DNA of 64,000 bases from Tanticharoenia sakaeratensis NBRC 103193 (GCF_000963885.1 NZ_BALE01000019.1:1-64000), one strand, 5' to 3'; positions 52,327 through 61,504 are shown, numbered from the stretch's first letter. Made by a program: numbers and translations. The notes: a model not told the origin generated them from the letters alone.

Positions 52327-53671
52327 TCAGATACAGATACAGCACCAGCATCGCGTCGATGAGCAACAGGACCGGCGTCAGCCGCCGCCATTCACGCAAG
52401 CCCACCATCATCAGCGTGTAGGCGAAGCAGCCGGTGCAAAGGCCGACCATGAGATTGCCGGTCGTGACCGTGAGCAGCAGGATCAGCACCGCGCTGACCG
52501 GATTTTCGAACCGGCTGTGATCGATATGGCGGATCCCGTCCATCATCAGGATTCCGACCATGACCAGCGCGGGACACGTCGCCTGCGCGGGGATGGCAGC
52601 GATCAGCGGCCAGAAGAACACGCTGAGCCCGAACAGCGCCGCAACCACCAGCGCTGTTAGTCCCGTCCGGCCGCCGCTCTCGACACCGGTCGCGGATTCG
52701 ACGTAGGCGGCAACGGTCGGACTGCCGATGCAGGCGCCGATCAGCGATGCGATCCCGTCCGCAAGATAGGCGCGCCGGGCATTGGGAAACTGCCCGTCCG
52801 GCGTCATCAGCCCGGCGCGACGCGTGACGCCGATCAGCGTCGCCGTCGCGGAGAAGAAATCCCCCAGGAAGAAATAGAGCGCCACTGGCAGCGCGAGGAA
52901 GAAATGGTCCGCGAACTGTCGGAAATCGAAGCCGAACACGAACTGGCGCGGCAGTGACGGCCATTGGACCGGGCGGCTCGGCAGAACGGTCAGCATGCCG
53001 CCATGCGGTCCCGGCACCACCAGCCCGCACAGCGTGATGGCCACGATCGAGAGGAGGAGCGCGCCTCGAACCCGCATCAGCATCAGGACAGGCGTGATGA
53101 GCAGCCCTGCGAACGTCAGCAGGGTTGCAGGCATCGTCAGGTCGCCGAAGGCCGGCGCACCGGATGGCGCATGTCGCACCAACCCGCCCCCGACGAGGCC
53201 CAGATAGGCGATGAACAGGCCGATACCACATTGAAGGCCGACACGGATGGATTCAGGAAACCCGCGAACGACAGCGGATCGCAGGTTGCTGACCGACAGG
53301 AGCGTGAACAGGACGCCACCCAGCAGCACCATCACCAGCGCCGTTCCGTAGGACAATCCCATCCGGACGACGACGACCTGGGAGAAGACGATGTTCGATC
53401 CCATGGCCGGGGCCAGCGCCACCGGCAGGCGCGAGAAGATCGCCATGACGATGGTGCCGAACATGGCAGCAAGTGCTGTAATGACGATCAGGACATGTCG
53501 GTCCGCACCGGTCGCCGACAGGATCTGCGGGTTGACGATGACGATGTAGCCCATCGCCCCGAACGTCGTCAGGCCCGCAACGATCTCTCGCGAAAGACTC
53601 GTCTCGCGGGCCTGCGGCATGTCGGAAACAAGGAAGCCGAGCGCGCTCGGCAGACCGGGCAATCGGGCCAC
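52307..53671 (-). CDS. AzgA-type NCS2 purine permease, copy 2
   Basis: This is a 454-aa paralogue of the preceding permease with the same signatures: SREIVAGLTTFGAMGYIVIVNP, ALAPAMGSNIVFSQ, YFFLGDFFSATATLIGV and PTVAAYVESATGVESGGRTGLTA. The divergence in the core segments suggests a different preferred base. It starts 73 bp downstream of the TonB receptor gene on the same strand, separated by the hairpin at 53707-53726. Confidence 0.9.
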   Translation of the reverse strand: MARLPGLPSALGFLVSDMPQARETSLSREIVAGLTTFGAMGYIVIVNPQILSATGADRHVLIVITALAAMFGTIVMAIFSRLPVALAPAMGSNIVFSQVVVVRMGLSYGTALVMVLLGGVLFTLLSVSNLRSAVVRGFPESIRVGLQCGIGLFIAYLGLVGGGLVRHAPSGAPAFGDLTMPATLLTFAGLLITPVLMLMRVRGALLLSIVAITLCGLVVPGPHGGMLTVLPSRPVQWPSLPRQFVFGFDFRQFADHFFLALPVALYFFLGDFFSATATLIGVTRRAGLMTPDGQFPNARRAYLADGIASLIGACIGSPTVAAYVESATGVESGGRTGLTALVVAALFGLSVFFWPLIAAIPAQATCPALVMVGILMMDGIRHIDHSRFENPVSAVLILLLTVTTGNLMVGLCTGCFAYTLMMVGLREWRRLTPVLLLIDAMLVLYLYLSATSIA

Positions 53672-53706
53672 GAGCGGCGAACCTTTCGTTTCAAGCCGAA
53701 AATCGC

Positions 53707-53726
53707 CGGCCTCGGAGCGGAGGCCG
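53707..53726 (-). terminator. Hairpin CGGCCTC-N6-GAGGCCG after the TonB receptor gene
   Basis: This is a perfect 7-bp stem with a 6-nt loop, followed on the minus strand by TTTT within about 5 nt, between the TonB receptor (53745-56261) and AzgA copy 2. It is likely an intrinsic terminator or attenuator of the receptor transcript. Confidence 0.6.
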
Positions 53727-53744
53727 ACGTCGGGAAAAGCAGGA

Positions 53745-56261
53745 TCAGAAACCGGTGGTGAATGTGCCCATCACGGCGAAGTTCGTGTTGATGTAGTATT
53801 CCGGCTGCGTGCTTGCGATCGTGCTGCCAAAAATACCGGTCGTGTTGTTCGAGTTCGTGCTGATGGATTCAACACCCGAGCGATAATGCCAGTTGGCCAG
53901 GTTGATGAAATTGACCTGGAACAGGGGGTGCTTGAGGCGCCAGACATTCGGCAGACGCCGTCCCAGGCTCAGGTTGATCTCGCCATGCGATGGCAGGGCC
54001 TGCTGGTCCATGAAGTCGGCGTACTGCTTGGCGACCCAACGATAGGTGAATGTACCGAAATTCTTGGAATCATCGTAGGTCAGGGCACCGGTCACGCTGA
54101 ATTTCGGTGCAAGAACCGCCGTCTTCCCCTTCGTCGGCAGATAGTCGTCGATATAGGCGCCCGAGGCGGTCGTACCACCTGCAGCCAGATTGTTATCCGT
54201 CGTGGCGTGCAGATACTCGCCCGAGAAATAGGGGCTGAAATGATGCCACGGGCGCGTACCGAACTCGGCGTCAATACCGCGAAGCGTCGCGCCGCCGCCA
54301 TTCAGCGTCGTGGAGTAGTTATATCCATTCTGGTAAAGAGACGACTGGATATTACGGTTGGTGATGTTCGTGTTGAAGAACGTCACCGCTGCCGTGATCA
54401 GGCCGTAATGTCGGAAGCCAAGCTCCTCGGTAATGGCATATTCGTTTTTCAGGCTCGAAGACGGCGGAGATGCCGAGCCACCCGAGTAGGTATCAAAATA
54501 GGTATTCGCCGTTGGCATGTGGAAATTGGTTGAGCCCGACACGAAGACCTGATCCGCGCGATCGATCTGATAGCTGGCCGAGAACCGCGGCAACGGCTCC
54601 GCCGTGTTGGTCCCGACATTGTATTGAGGACCCGGCAGGTTGTTCGTGCCGTACCGATTGACCATCACTTCCTTGAAGCCGACGTTGATCTTCAGCTTGT
54701 CGTGCAGGTAGGACGCGGAATCACCGATGAACAGACCGTTGGTCTGGGTAATCAGGTGATAGTCCTGTCCAAAAAGCGTCTGCCCGTCAGCATACTTCAG
54801 CGCGGACGATCCCCAGTATGACGCGGGCGTACCATCACTCCCCAACTGCGTGTAGATCTGAGACTGACGATCATCGAGATAATCGTAATACCAGCCGAAG
54901 ACGATCTTATTGTGTGAATCCGGCTCGTAATCGATGGACGAGCTCAATCCTGGATGAAATTCCTCAGCAATATAGTATGCCTGAGTATTTGTCGTCGGGA
55001 CCCCGTTATCGTTATATACAAGACTCTGATTAGGAACGACCACCGAGTCCGCCCTGTATTGCGTCCCGAGATAGTTCCCGGCCAAAGCCAGGGTCGTGCC
55101 ATAACCACCGCCGCCGCTACCCCAGTAGTAATAGGGCTGAACGTGCAGATGAAGGTCGTGGCGCAACGTGAACGTGGATGGCATCGAAAGGATCAGGTCG
55201 CGCCAGCCACCTTCGTGGACCGGCCAGTAGTCCAGGCTTCCCGGGTTGCTCGAGAAGTTGTTGCCGCCATCATCCACGTTGCCCTTGGAGCCGTGGGCGT
55301 ACCACTGCGCCTGGGTGACGTTGTTGTAGCTCTGCGTATTGTTCTCGTTATAGGCCTGAACGAAGCGGACCTCGTTTCCGTCTCCCCACCGCTTCAGGAA
55401 GCTCGAATCGACGTGACGGCGCTGGCTCATGCCCGGACCGCGCCACTGGCCATATGTCGCGTTCGAGTAGGAGACATAGCCGGTGATGCCGGTATGCCCG
55501 ATTTCGCCGGTATCGATCCGGAGGAACTCACGATTGGTCTTGTGTGAGCCGTAGGAATAGTCGATCAGCCCACCGAACTCGCGCGACGGGTCGCGGGTCT
55601 GGATGTTCATCGTGCCGGCCGTGGCATTCGCAAGCGGCGCTTCCAGATCGGACTGGCCGGGCGTCAGCTTCACTTCCTGGTAGTTTTCGGTGTCACCCCA
55701 TTCCGAGGTGTACGGCGAATAGGAGTCGACGTCCGCGATCGGCGCGCCGTCATAGAGATATCCGATTTCGGACTGCTGCATGCCGCGGATATTGATCATG
55801 ACGGCATCGGAAAATCCGAACGGGTCGGAGGAGCCGACATCCGCACCCGGCGCATACTGCATCATCTGTGCGGCCGACGTGGACGGCGCGAGCTTTGCGA
55901 TGAAGTCCCGGGAAATCGTCGTCTGGCTGTGCGCGCCGGTCTCGACCGCCATGAGGCCGCCGCCGGGGGACCGGCCAGTGACGCCGTTCGGGCTCTGCAC
56001 CGGATTATGGCTGACCACCATGATGGACTCGGCCTTGCTCGGGGCGCTGACCGGTACGGGACGCGCCGGCGCGCGAGCGGCCGTGGATGCAGGCTGCGGC
56101 GGCGCTGCGGCATGCGACGCGGCGGCGGCACGCGTATGGGTCGTCTTGCGATGATGAGGCACGCTCTGCGCCGAGGCCGCATCGACCGCCACTGCCGAAA
56201 TCGACAGCGCAGTTCCGGCGACAAGCAGCCGGCGGGCGGACGACAAACCTATCCTCATCAT
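53745..56261 (-). CDS. TonB-dependent receptor, paralogue of the one at window start
   Basis: This is an 838-aa outer-membrane receptor with a signal peptide (LLVAGTALSISAVAVDAASA), a long Ala/Pro/His-rich linker (residues 35-75), a plug domain (MINIRGMQQSEIGYLYDGAPIAD, TPGQSDLEAPLANATAGTMNI) and a barrel ending in GTFTTGF. ATG 56261 or the adjacent ATG 56258 is the start; AAGGGA lies just upstream. Its position beside two purine permeases and adenine deaminase suggests an N-heterocycle or nucleoside ligand (inference). Two inverted repeats lie 119-165 bp upstream. Confidence 0.92.
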   Translation of the reverse strand: MMRIGLSSARRLLVAGTALSISAVAVDAASAQSVPHHRKTTHTRAAAASHAAAPPQPASTAARAPARPVPVSAPSKAESIMVVSHNPVQSPNGVTGRSPGGGLMAVETGAHSQTTISRDFIAKLAPSTSAAQMMQYAPGADVGSSDPFGFSDAVMINIRGMQQSEIGYLYDGAPIADVDSYSPYTSEWGDTENYQEVKLTPGQSDLEAPLANATAGTMNIQTRDPSREFGGLIDYSYGSHKTNREFLRIDTGEIGHTGITGYVSYSNATYGQWRGPGMSQRRHVDSSFLKRWGDGNEVRFVQAYNENNTQSYNNVTQAQWYAHGSKGNVDDGGNNFSSNPGSLDYWPVHEGGWRDLILSMPSTFTLRHDLHLHVQPYYYWGSGGGGYGTTLALAGNYLGTQYRADSVVVPNQSLVYNDNGVPTTNTQAYYIAEEFHPGLSSSIDYEPDSHNKIVFGWYYDYLDDRQSQIYTQLGSDGTPASYWGSSALKYADGQTLFGQDYHLITQTNGLFIGDSASYLHDKLKINVGFKEVMVNRYGTNNLPGPQYNVGTNTAEPLPRFSASYQIDRADQVFVSGSTNFHMPTANTYFDTYSGGSASPPSSSLKNEYAITEELGFRHYGLITAAVTFFNTNITNRNIQSSLYQNGYNYSTTLNGGGATLRGIDAEFGTRPWHHFSPYFSGEYLHATTDNNLAAGGTTASGAYIDDYLPTKGKTAVLAPKFSVTGALTYDDSKNFGTFTYRWVAKQYADFMDQQALPSHGEINLSLGRRLPNVWRLKHPLFQVNFINLANWHYRSGVESISTNSNNTTGIFGSTIASTQPEYYINTNFAVMGTFTTGF

Positions 56262-56379
56262 GGATCCCTTACGTATGACGGCGTATCGGCCGATAATCAC
56301 TCGGGTTCGATACCAACGCAATTCGTTTCGCTTTGCGTCGTCGGTTTTTTGGGTCGACCTCATGTTTTTCAGCCTGAAG

Positions 56380-56395
56380 TGGCGGTTTTCCGCCA
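56380..56395. promoter_or_regulatory. Inverted repeat TGGCGG-tttt-CCGCCA upstream of the TonB receptor
   Basis: This is a perfect 6-bp inverted repeat about 120 bp upstream of the receptor start. A second copy of its TGGCG/CGCCA core lies 31 bp away (centre to centre) at 56411-56426. The repetition at about three helical turns suggests paired binding sites for one regulator. Confidence 0.5.
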
Positions 56396-56410
56396 GCCCT
56401 GAGCATTTTC

Positions 56411-56426
56411 GTGGCGGATTCGCCAC
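56411..56426. promoter_or_regulatory. Inverted repeat GTGGCG-gatt-CGCCAC, second copy
   Basis: This is a perfect 6-bp inverted repeat sharing the TGGCG/CGCCA core with the repeat at 56380-56395. It is a candidate operator half of a tandem site controlling the TonB receptor. Confidence 0.5.
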
Positions 56427-57114
56427 ATATTTCACAATTTTTCTCAAGCCCGAAGACCGCCGTCTGCCGCTTCTCGCGGCGTCGGAAAAACTGTTGACAC
56501 GTCTTCCAAACTGGCTACGTAGCCCGCGTTTCGTCATCTGGCTTGCGAGGCATCAGGCCAGTGCGAAAACGAGACCGGGGCATTGCGAAAATGAGCGCAG
56601 TCTGATGCGCCGTTGACTAAGCCATGTTCGGCCGGATCGAAAAGACTCGCACCATCGGTTTTTGGCTGAAAGGAACGTTATTTTAACGATTTCCAGATTG
56701 CGCGTCGATGCGTGGAAGTCCGCTTCCATGCGGACATAGCACGCGCGATCCGATCTCCCGGAAGCCTGCCGCTCCGTCCGGATCTGTGTACCGAGGACGG
56801 CTCTCCCTCACAGCTCTCGCTTTCCATAGAAGAGCTTGTGTCTTCGAAGTCTTTCCGGTGGCGACTTCTTTGCCCGTCCCGACGGACCGATACACAGTCG
56901 CCATCATATCCTGGCAATGATCGCACAGTTATCGTGCAGGTCTTTAAGTGTTCGCGGCGAAATGCCGCTGGCAGTGCGATCTGGGCGGCCTACGCGGTTC
57001 ATGAGCCAGACGATCAGGAGCCTGGTACAAAGTCTTTCATGCCGCCGTCCATCCAGATCGATGACGACGGCAGTGCATATCGATATTCGTCAGACCCGAT
57101 CGCCCCTTTACGGT

Positions 57115-58986
57115 TTACCAGACGATCGGATGCGTCTTCCCGGTCTGCACGTTGACGAATCCCTCGGGCGCACGTTCCGGATGAGGTGCGACAAGCACCC
57201 AGCGCCACGGGGCACAGGTCAGCGTGGCGAAAATCAGACGCTCCGGAAACCCTTCCGGCCAGCCGTCGACATAGGTCGGCTCGTGCATCCAGTCGACCTC
57301 TTCCGCCGCTGCATAAAGATCCTGCATCTCCGCATCGAGTTCCTCGGCCGTGCGCGCGGACATCAGACCACCGATTTCGTAGCGCACGGTGGCTGCGACT
57401 TCGCCTTCGCGAACCAGGGCCCATCCGCCCTGCTGGGCCGCGATCGCATTGACGGCCTGGGCCATGGCGGCATCCGATGAGCCGACCACCCAGATATTGT
57501 GCTGGTCATGGGCCACGGAACAGGCCAGCGCCGTATCAGGCGTGCGTGGGCCACAGCCGCGCCAGAACATGCGCGCGACCTGCGCCTTGCCGGAATAGCG
57601 GTCCACGATAGCGAATTTCGTGATGCAGCGATCACTGTCCCGCTGCACGAGACCATCTTCGACGGCAAGCGTCTCGGTCAGGAAATCGTCCGTCCAGTGA
57701 AAGGGCCGCAGGACGGCGGCATTCATGGTCGCGCGGCCGGATGCGGCGGGAATTTCAAAATCCTGCGCGGTCAGATCGCGCCCGACATTGATCGTGCGCC
57801 GTGCCCAGTCCGGCCAGTCGATCTTCGGCAACGGGCCGGTATAGGTCGTCCCCTGCGAAACCTGCTTTCCATCAGCCCAGACTTCGGCGATCTGAAGCGT
57901 CGCGACATCCGACAGCAGCACGAAATCGGCAAATCGGCCGGGGCTGATGCTGCCAACCCATGGTGTCAGGCGCATGTGACGGGCCGGATTGATGGTCACG
58001 CACTGGATCGCGACTTCCGGCGCAACGCCGGCCTCGATAGCCAGGCGCACATTGTAGTCGCTGGCACCCAGCCTGAGCGTATCGCTGGCGGAGCGGTCGT
58101 CGGTCGTCAACGCGATCTGGGAGAAATCCGCAAGCCCCGCCTCCAGCAGCGCCGGGACGAGTGTCGGGATCGAGACAGGACGGATTTCGACGAAGACGCC
58201 GGCCGCAAGCTTACGGAACATCTCTTCCGGCGTGCGGACTTCGTGATCAGAGGCCAGGCCTGCCGCGGCAAACGCGTTCACGACTGAAGGCTCACGCAGG
58301 CCCGCACCATGCCCTTCGACGACGCCGCGCTGCTCGAACGTCGCCTGGATCATGCCCCACAGACGGTCATAAGACGGCGAGGCCGGGTCCGACACGCTGG
58401 GCCAGTCCATGACCTCGTCGAGGCCTGCGACCATCAGATTGGTCTTCAGAAAGGCCCGCTGTTCATCAAGGCCGAAATAGCCGCCGCCTCTCTCGTATCC
58501 CGTGGGCGGCACGGCCGAGCCCGGCAGCGGAAAGATCTTGAGCGGAGAGCCATTCTGCCGGGCGGCGAGCCAGAAGGCGAGATTGTTCGGCCCGTCCACG
58601 TTGGACATTTCGTGGCTCGCCTCGCACGTCCACGTATTGCCGCGCGGCAGGACCAGCGCCGCTTCGTATTCCGGCGTCAGATGCGAACTCTCGATATGTT
58701 TGTGCACCTCGCCGAAGCCGGGAACAGCCGCAAGATGCGGCCGCGCCTCGCGCATGCGCACCTCCCCGGGATAAGTCCCGGCCGCACCGACCCAGGCAAT
58801 CCGCCGATTGGAGATGACGATTTCCTGGTCGTCCAGCCAGCGGCGCGTATGGACGTCAAGCAGCCGCCCCACCCTGATTGCGATGTCCGCGGGCTTTCGT
58901 CCGAGTGCCACCTGCACGAGCGCCTGACGGATCGCAACCTCGTCGGGAGCCGTCGTGATCAGGTCGGCGGGGAGAACATCCGTCAT
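57115..58986 (-). CDS. Adenine deaminase homologue, divergent
   Basis: This is a 623-aa amidohydrolase of the adenine deaminase family. The HxH region is PGFGEVHKHIESSHLTPEYE, where the canonical DxHxHIESS has Glu for Asp and Lys between the histidines. The following DPHE element is replaced by CEASHEMSNVDG. Later elements include LASDHEVRTPEE, the ACSVAHDQHNIWVVGSSD segment and REGEVAATVRYEIGGLMS, which match the family C-terminal domain. It is longer than and clearly different from the enzyme at 45893-47668, so it may act on another 6-aminopurine or an analogue. It is separated by 11 nt from tatD upstream. Confidence 0.82.
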   Translation of the reverse strand: MTDVLPADLITTAPDEVAIRQALVQVALGRKPADIAIRVGRLLDVHTRRWLDDQEIVISNRRIAWVGAAGTYPGEVRMREARPHLAAVPGFGEVHKHIESSHLTPEYEAALVLPRGNTWTCEASHEMSNVDGPNNLAFWLAARQNGSPLKIFPLPGSAVPPTGYERGGGYFGLDEQRAFLKTNLMVAGLDEVMDWPSVSDPASPSYDRLWGMIQATFEQRGVVEGHGAGLREPSVVNAFAAAGLASDHEVRTPEEMFRKLAAGVFVEIRPVSIPTLVPALLEAGLADFSQIALTTDDRSASDTLRLGASDYNVRLAIEAGVAPEVAIQCVTINPARHMRLTPWVGSISPGRFADFVLLSDVATLQIAEVWADGKQVSQGTTYTGPLPKIDWPDWARRTINVGRDLTAQDFEIPAASGRATMNAAVLRPFHWTDDFLTETLAVEDGLVQRDSDRCITKFAIVDRYSGKAQVARMFWRGCGPRTPDTALACSVAHDQHNIWVVGSSDAAMAQAVNAIAAQQGGWALVREGEVAATVRYEIGGLMSARTAEELDAEMQDLYAAAEEVDWMHEPTYVDGWPEGFPERLIFATLTCAPWRWVLVAPHPERAPEGFVNVQTGKTHPIVW

Positions 58987-58997
58987 GAGAACTTCCT

Positions 58998-59792
58998 TCA
59001 GGAGAGCTGTTCGAGAGGGGGAATTTTTTCAAAGGCTGCAAAAAAATTCCGGGTCGTCTGCTCCGCAATCGTCTCCGCCGACGTGCCGCGCAATCTCGCC
59101 AGACAGGCCACGACATGCGTGAGATAGGCCGGCTCGTTTCTCTGATCGAGATAAGGCACAGGGGCGAGTGACGGCGCATCGGTCTCGACGAGAATACGAT
59201 CCGCTGGAAGATCGCGTGCGATCTCGCGCAGATAATCCCGCTCGGGAAATGTCAGCATCCCCGAAAACGACAGGTAAGCACCCAGATCGAGGCATGTCCG
59301 TGCGAGCGCCGGACCACCCGAGAAACAATGCATGACGATCGGGAAGGCGCCGGACGCGCTTTCCTCGCGGAGCACCTGCGCCATCGCCTCGTCCTGCCGG
59401 ACCGAATGAATGACCAGCGGAAGCCGGGTTTCGCGCGCGGCCACGATATGGGCGCGCAGGTTGCGCATCTGCGCATCCCACGGTGCATTGGCCAGAAACG
59501 TATCGAGCCCGACCTCTCCAATGCCCACGACTTTCGGGTGGTGCGCATGGGCGATCAGATCGTCGGCCGAGATGTCGGTCTCTTCATCCGCATAATGAGG
59601 GTGGGTCCCGACCGTGCAGAACACGTCGTCATGCGCCTCCGCCTTGGCCAGTACGCGCGCATGCTGCCGGACGCGGACGCCGATCGTCACGAACCGTCGG
59701 ATGCCGACCGCACGGGCACGCGCCATGACCGTATCGAAATCCGGTGCAAGCTCGTCGAAATCGAGATGACAATGGCTGTCGGCAAGAATCAC
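58998..59792 (-). CDS. tatD: TatD-family metal-dependent DNase
   Basis: This is a 264-aa TIM-barrel hydrolase of the TatD/YcfH family. Metal-binding motifs are ILADSHCHLDFDE, VGIGEVGLDT, LVIHSVRQ, IVMHCFSGG and RILVETDAPSLAPVPY, with the typical RNEPAYLTHVV ending. The start is GTG 59792, with GGGAG about 7 nt upstream; the longer in-frame extension lacks homology. It is a housekeeping-type nuclease that precedes the divergent adenine deaminase homologue by 11 nt. Confidence 0.9.
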   Translation of the reverse strand: MILADSHCHLDFDELAPDFDTVMARARAVGIRRFVTIGVRVRQHARVLAKAEAHDDVFCTVGTHPHYADEETDISADDLIAHAHHPKVVGIGEVGLDTFLANAPWDAQMRNLRAHIVAARETRLPLVIHSVRQDEAMAQVLREESASGAFPIVMHCFSGGPALARTCLDLGAYLSFSGMLTFPERDYLREIARDLPADRILVETDAPSLAPVPYLDQRNEPAYLTHVVACLARLRGTSAETIAEQTTRNFFAAFEKIPPLEQLS

Positions 59793-60190
59793 GGCGCATC
59801 TCCCTGAGGGCGCATGATGACGGCGGCAAACGGTTGCCACGTCAAGAGCCATGCACCCGGGAATCGCGCGTAAAACTGTAATCCAGACGCCCGGTCGGTC
59901 CGGCGCCGTAATGTCACTGCCGCAATGTTACGGCAGATTCCCCCCGATCGGCGGGATGTCATCTTTACCCGGCCGCACCGATCCCGGCCGCCGCGCACGG
60001 GCTTTGACCTGTCCGGAGTTCAGCAGGTTCACGATACATCGCTGCCCGCGCGACCCGGCCAACATGATCCGCGGAGGAAGAGACGCTCCATGTCGGCATG
60101 GACCCGTTCGTCAGGCTGGCCGCAAAGATGCGCCCTGTGGTAGTCGGAGGCCCGAAATAACCGCCGATATCGGACCTAGCGCGTGATGTT
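59793..60190. other. 398-bp intergenic region with short hairpin and candidate leader peptide
   Basis: The region between tatD and the CNNM-type gene holds no gene of normal size. A short hairpin CTGCCG-N8-CGGCAG lies at 59917-59936. A well-supported tiny reading frame is at 60090-60143. No known riboswitch motif was recognised by eye. Confidence 0.6.
60090..60143 (+). CDS. Candidate 17-aa leader peptide (uORF) upstream of the CNNM/CBS gene
   Basis: An ATG at 60090 follows a strong Shine-Dalgarno GGAGGAA (60073-60079) with 10-nt spacing. The frame encodes 17 residues, including three Trp and two Cys/Arg-rich spots, then TAG. It ends 47 bp before the CNNM gene, whose own GTG start has a weak ribosome binding site. 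A translated leader controlling the downstream gene is possible. There is no conservation evidence available here. Confidence 0.35.
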   Translation: MSAWTRSSGWPQRCALW

Positions 60191-61504
60191 GTGATCCTTT
60201 TTCTTGCCAGCGCCTTCGCCATGACCGTGGCGATCCTCGTCTCGATCCTGATTTCCCTGTCCGAAATCTCGTTCGCGGCAGCCCGTGATGCGCGATTGCG
60301 CGCCCTGGCCGAAGCCGGCGACGTGCGGGCATCGGCTTTTCTCAAACTGCGTCGCAACAGCGGGCAGGTCATCACGGTCCTGCAGATCTGTCTCAATGCC
60401 GTGGGGGTTGCCGGCGGCATCATCAGCAGCGACCTGCTGGGTCCGGCTTTCGGCACGCTGTTCGTCTCGGCCGGGATGTCTCCCGCCACGGCGCTCCATC
60501 TCGCCGCCGTCCTGTCCTTCGTGCTCGTCACGGGGCTGTTCGTCCTGTTCGCGGACCTGCTTCCGAAGCGAATCGCCCTTCATGCACCCGAGCGCGTGGC
60601 AATCCTCGTCGGCTGGTTTCCGGGGCTGGCGCTCAGGGTCCTTTATCCTGCTGTCTGGGTCTTTTCGCGGATTTCCGACTGGCTTCTGAATGCACTGCAT
60701 ATTCCCGCAGCCTCCGCCGTCGAACCGGTGACGCCGGAGGATCTCAGCGCGATCCTGGCCGCAGGCACCGCATCGGGCGTCCTGCTCGAGCAGGAGCATC
60801 AGGTCATCCAGAACGTCCTGGGGCTGCAGGACCGGTCGGTCACATCCGCCATGACGCCGCGTGACGAGATCGTGTTCCTCGACGTCCAGGAAAGCCCGGA
60901 CGTTCAGCGCGACAAGGTCCGTGTGCGCCCCTATTCGCGCTATCCGTTGTGCGACGGCGGCCTGGACCATGTCATAGGCTCGATCCGCGCCGAGGACGTG
61001 CTGGTGACCGTGGTCGGCGATCCGGATGCGCGCCCGACCACGCCGACCCGCAGCCCGCTGCTGAGCCGCAGGCGCGATGTCCTGTCGCTGCCCGAGACCC
61101 TGAACCTGTGGGACACGCTGGCGCAGTTCGATGCGCACAGCGCAGGCTTCGCGCTGATCGTCAACGAATATGGCCTCGTCGTCGGCCTGATCACCTTCAA
61201 GGACATAATGGGTGCCCTGATGGATGGGCTCGCCAATCCCTTCGAGGAGCAGGCGATCGTGCGTCGCGACGAGAACTCGTGGCTGATCGACGGGGCCGCC
61301 CCGATTGGCGACGTCCTGCGCGAGCTGCAGATCGATCTCGGGCCGGAACGGGATCAGTTCGACACGATCGGCGGCTTCGTGATGCATCGCCTGCGCCGGA
61401 TGGCCCGCAAGGCGGACCGGATCGATCTCGCCGATTACCGCTTCGAAGTCGTCGACGTGGAAGGCTTCCGCATCAACCAGCTTCTGGTCTCCCGCCTGTC
61501 CTGA
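60191..61504 (+). CDS. CNNM/CorC-type membrane transporter with CBS domains (hemolysin-family protein)
   Basis: This is a 437-aa protein of the CNNM/YtfL/TlyC family. It has an N-terminal DUF21 membrane domain with about four helices (LVSILISLSEISFAAARDARLRA, VITVLQICLNAVGVAGGI), a CBS pair (TSAMTPRDEIVFLD, GFALIVNEYGLVVGLITFKDIM) and a C-terminal CorC_HlyC domain (DSWLIDGAAPI-like ENSWLIDGAAP, DTIGGFVMHRL). It probably moves Mg2+ or related ions. GTG 60191 is taken as the start; ATG 60221 is an alternative. Confidence 0.9.
   Translation: MILFLASAFAMTVAILVSILISLSEISFAAARDARLRALAEAGDVRASAFLKLRRNSGQVITVLQICLNAVGVAGGIISSDLLGPAFGTLFVSAGMSPATALHLAAVLSFVLVTGLFVLFADLLPKRIALHAPERVAILVGWFPGLALRVLYPAVWVFSRISDWLLNALHIPAASAVEPVTPEDLSAILAAGTASGVLLEQEHQVIQNVLGLQDRSVTSAMTPRDEIVFLDVQESPDVQRDKVRVRPYSRYPLCDGGLDHVIGSIRAEDVLVTVVGDPDARPTTPTRSPLLSRRRDVLSLPETLNLWDTLAQFDAHSAGFALIVNEYGLVVGLITFKDIMGALMDGLANPFEEQAIVRRDENSWLIDGAAPIGDVLRELQIDLGPERDQFDTIGGFVMHRLRRMARKADRIDLADYRFEVVDVEGFRINQLLVSRLS

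Larger units (their letters stand above)
56262..57114. other. Gene-free 853-bp region upstream of the TonB receptor
   Basis: No convincing gene is seen here. The part near the receptor (56280-56560) is more AT-rich and contains two inverted repeats. A TTGACA at 56494-56499 followed 16 bp later by TACGTA could be a plus-strand promoter, but no plus gene follows for 3 kb. Open frames in 56680-57155 are short, lack family resemblance and overlap on both strands. It may contain the receptor promoter and degraded sequence. Confidence 0.6.

Noticed and set aside
56683-57155. Several short open frames on both strands in the gene-free region
   Set aside because: They overlap each other, have no ribosome binding site or family resemblance and show compositional features of non-coding DNA.
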